NCBI GenBank assembly: GCA_002293065.1
Contig: DBCN01000152.1
Location: forward strand, 1,353-32,649
Reading direction: 5' to 3'
DNA from: Opitutia bacterium UBA957
GTDB taxonomy: Bacteria; Verrucomicrobiota; Verrucomicrobiia; Opitutales; UBA953
DNA: 31,297 nucleotides
The notes below the pieces were generated by a model. The model saw nothing but the letters and a program-made list of their open reading frames with translations. It was not told the DNA's origin and did not search any database. The translations under genes and the position numbers were made by a program. How positions within the stretch are numbered: the stretch's first letter is position 1; each line of letters opens with the position of its first letter. Of this stretch, positions 30,318 through 31,297 are shown piece after piece.

Positions 30318-31297
30318 ATGAGCAACAAGGCCCCCAACCCACAAGGTGGAAAAATCAACGCTCTGGAGAATACCAAGACCAAGGTATCCGAAGGACAGAC
30401 CGGATTCTGCCTCCATCAAGCTTGGGGCATCGGCATCATCCGTGCCTTCGACGCCGCGACCAACCGCTTCACCGTCGACTTCCCCGAACAGGCCAAGAAA
30501 GGCCATGCCATCGATGCCGCGTTCTTCGCCGGCAAGATCGACATCATCGACTCCAACTCCCTGATCGCCCAGGCCTACTCCGATGAAGGCAAGGCCAAGG
30601 TGGCAGCCCTCGTCTCCGATGACCCCGCCGGTCTGGTGAAAGCCCTCCTCGCCGAGCTCCCCACGGGGGAATGCTCCTCCTACGCCCTCGAAGCCAACCT
30701 CGAGCGCGTCCACTTCGCTTCCCTCGCCTCCGGCAAGGATCGCGCGGCCGCCTTCAAGGCCTGGTGGACCAAGGGTCGCGCCGCTCTCCGTAAGGACCGC
30801 GCCATCCTCATCCCTGAACGTAAGGGCGGCAACTACGCCCTCCTCGAAGCCCCCGTCGACCTCGGCGAAGACCTCTTCGCCCAGTACGAACTCGCCCCCA
30901 ATTTCGAGCGCAAGCTGGCCCTCCTCGAAGAACTCGCCGAGAGCTCTTCCGCCGAGACCCGCTCCGCCGCCACCGAAGCCAACCTCGCCAAGGTGTCGAG
31001 CGACCTCGCGAAGGCCGTCGCCGGCCTGACCGGTTCGCGCCGCTCGGCCAACCTCCCGAAGGTGCTCTGCGCCATCTGGAACCGCGACAAGTTCTTCCGC
31101 ACCGCGGTGGAAACCGTCGAAACCTTCAGCCCGACGGCCTCGGACATCATCGCCCTCTGCGACGAAAACGACCTTGCGCAGGTGGCCCTGAGCATCCCGC
31201 ACACGACCGAGAAGATCCGCAGCCTCCTCGACCTCGTCCGCGCGCACCACGGCGACCATTGGTCCGACCGCGGCTTCGACCTCCTCCGCAACCGCGA
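30318..31297 (+). CDS. GreA/GreB-type transcription factor with long N-terminal extension, 3' end missing
   Basis: Open from ATG 30318 to the right edge (326 codons seen, no stop). After a polar start (MSNKAPNPQGGK), residues ~27-75 form a CarD/Tudor-like small beta domain: GQTGFCLHQAWGIGIIRAFD and ...FTVDFPEQAKKGHAID. The next segment has helical repeats with FKAWWTKGRAALRKD and VLCAIWN. Verrucomicrobial GreA-annotated proteins carry such an extension before the Gre coiled coil and Gre C-terminal domain, which would lie beyond this window. The assignment is therefore from the extension only and is moderate; a free-standing CarD-like or HEAT-type protein is possible. Codon use matches the surrounding genes. 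Confidence 0.6.
   Translation, partial: MSNKAPNPQGGKINALENTKTKVSEGQTGFCLHQAWGIGIIRAFDAATNRFTVDFPEQAKKGHAIDAAFFAGKIDIIDSNSLIAQAYSDEGKAKVAALVSDDPAGLVKALLAELPTGECSSYALEANLERVHFASLASGKDRAAAFKAWWTKGRAALRKDRAILIPERKGGNYALLEAPVDLGEDLFAQYELAPNFERKLALLEELAESSSAETRSAATEANLAKVSSDLAKAVAGLTGSRRSANLPKVLCAIWNRDKFFRTAVETVETFSPTASDIIALCDENDLAQVALSIPHTTEKIRSLLDLVRAHHGDHWSDRGFDLLRNR

Overview
The window is a dense, high-GC stretch of a Gram-negative bacterial chromosome. It has lipid A and LPS-export genes (lpxA, lptE), an amidase, a two-subunit (alpha2-type) glycyl-tRNA synthetase, a TIGR03790-type secreted protein, and a GreA-type factor with a long N-terminal extension. This set points to Verrucomicrobiota, most likely class Opitutae; that placement is inferred from gene content, not from a marker-gene search. 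No gene-free stretch exceeds about 155 bases. I see no tRNA, rRNA, CRISPR array, insertion sequence or phage gene.

Layout. 1-2546: the end of a cell-wall amidase gene and a TIGR03790 family gene. 2698-4416: rpsA, closed by a strong terminator. 4501-5886: cardiolipin synthase, tail to tail with metX (7012-5888, minus). metX is divergent from a Fur-family regulator whose gene overlaps a fused nucleotidyltransferase/sugar kinase (MurU-AmgK-like). Tail to tail with that is the minus-strand operon scpB-pheA-mlaD-like-glyS (13597 down to 9248). ilvD is divergent from scpB across a perfect palindrome and ends in a terminator. A secreted VCBS-repeat protein and pgi follow. Then come a membrane coiled-coil protein, a 54-residue lipoprotein and rsmI, followed by an unknown gene coupled to lpxA-pdxA-solute-binding protein. 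23374-23796 encodes a secreted, Cys/Lys/Pro-rich repeat protein with its own promoter and terminator. A minus-strand HAD phosphatase is divergent from rpmF-plsX-fabH, which runs on into a BamD-like TPR protein, lptE and rpe. rlmN converges on rpe, and a GreA-like gene leaves the window at its right edge.

Function. Much of the region concerns the envelope: peptidoglycan cleavage and probable recycling, cardiolipin, phospholipid and fatty-acid initiation, lipid A, heptose phosphate, LPS export and outer-membrane assembly. Amino-acid genes (metX, pheA, ilvD) and translation genes (rpsA, glyS, rpmF, rsmI, rlmN) are mixed in. Overlapping stop/start codons (ATGA, GTGA, TGATG) show tight translational coupling.

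Most noteworthy: (1) several genes lack a Shine-Dalgarno sequence and carry a -10-like hexamer (TAAGTT, CAAACT, CAACCT, CATCCT) ending 6-7 bases before the ATG, as expected for leaderless mRNAs; (2) the MurU-AmgK-like fusion; (3) the secreted cysteine repeat protein with a recent in-frame 144-bp duplication; (4) the short lipoprotein next to the coiled-coil protein. I did not find a clear-cut new defence or mobile system here.
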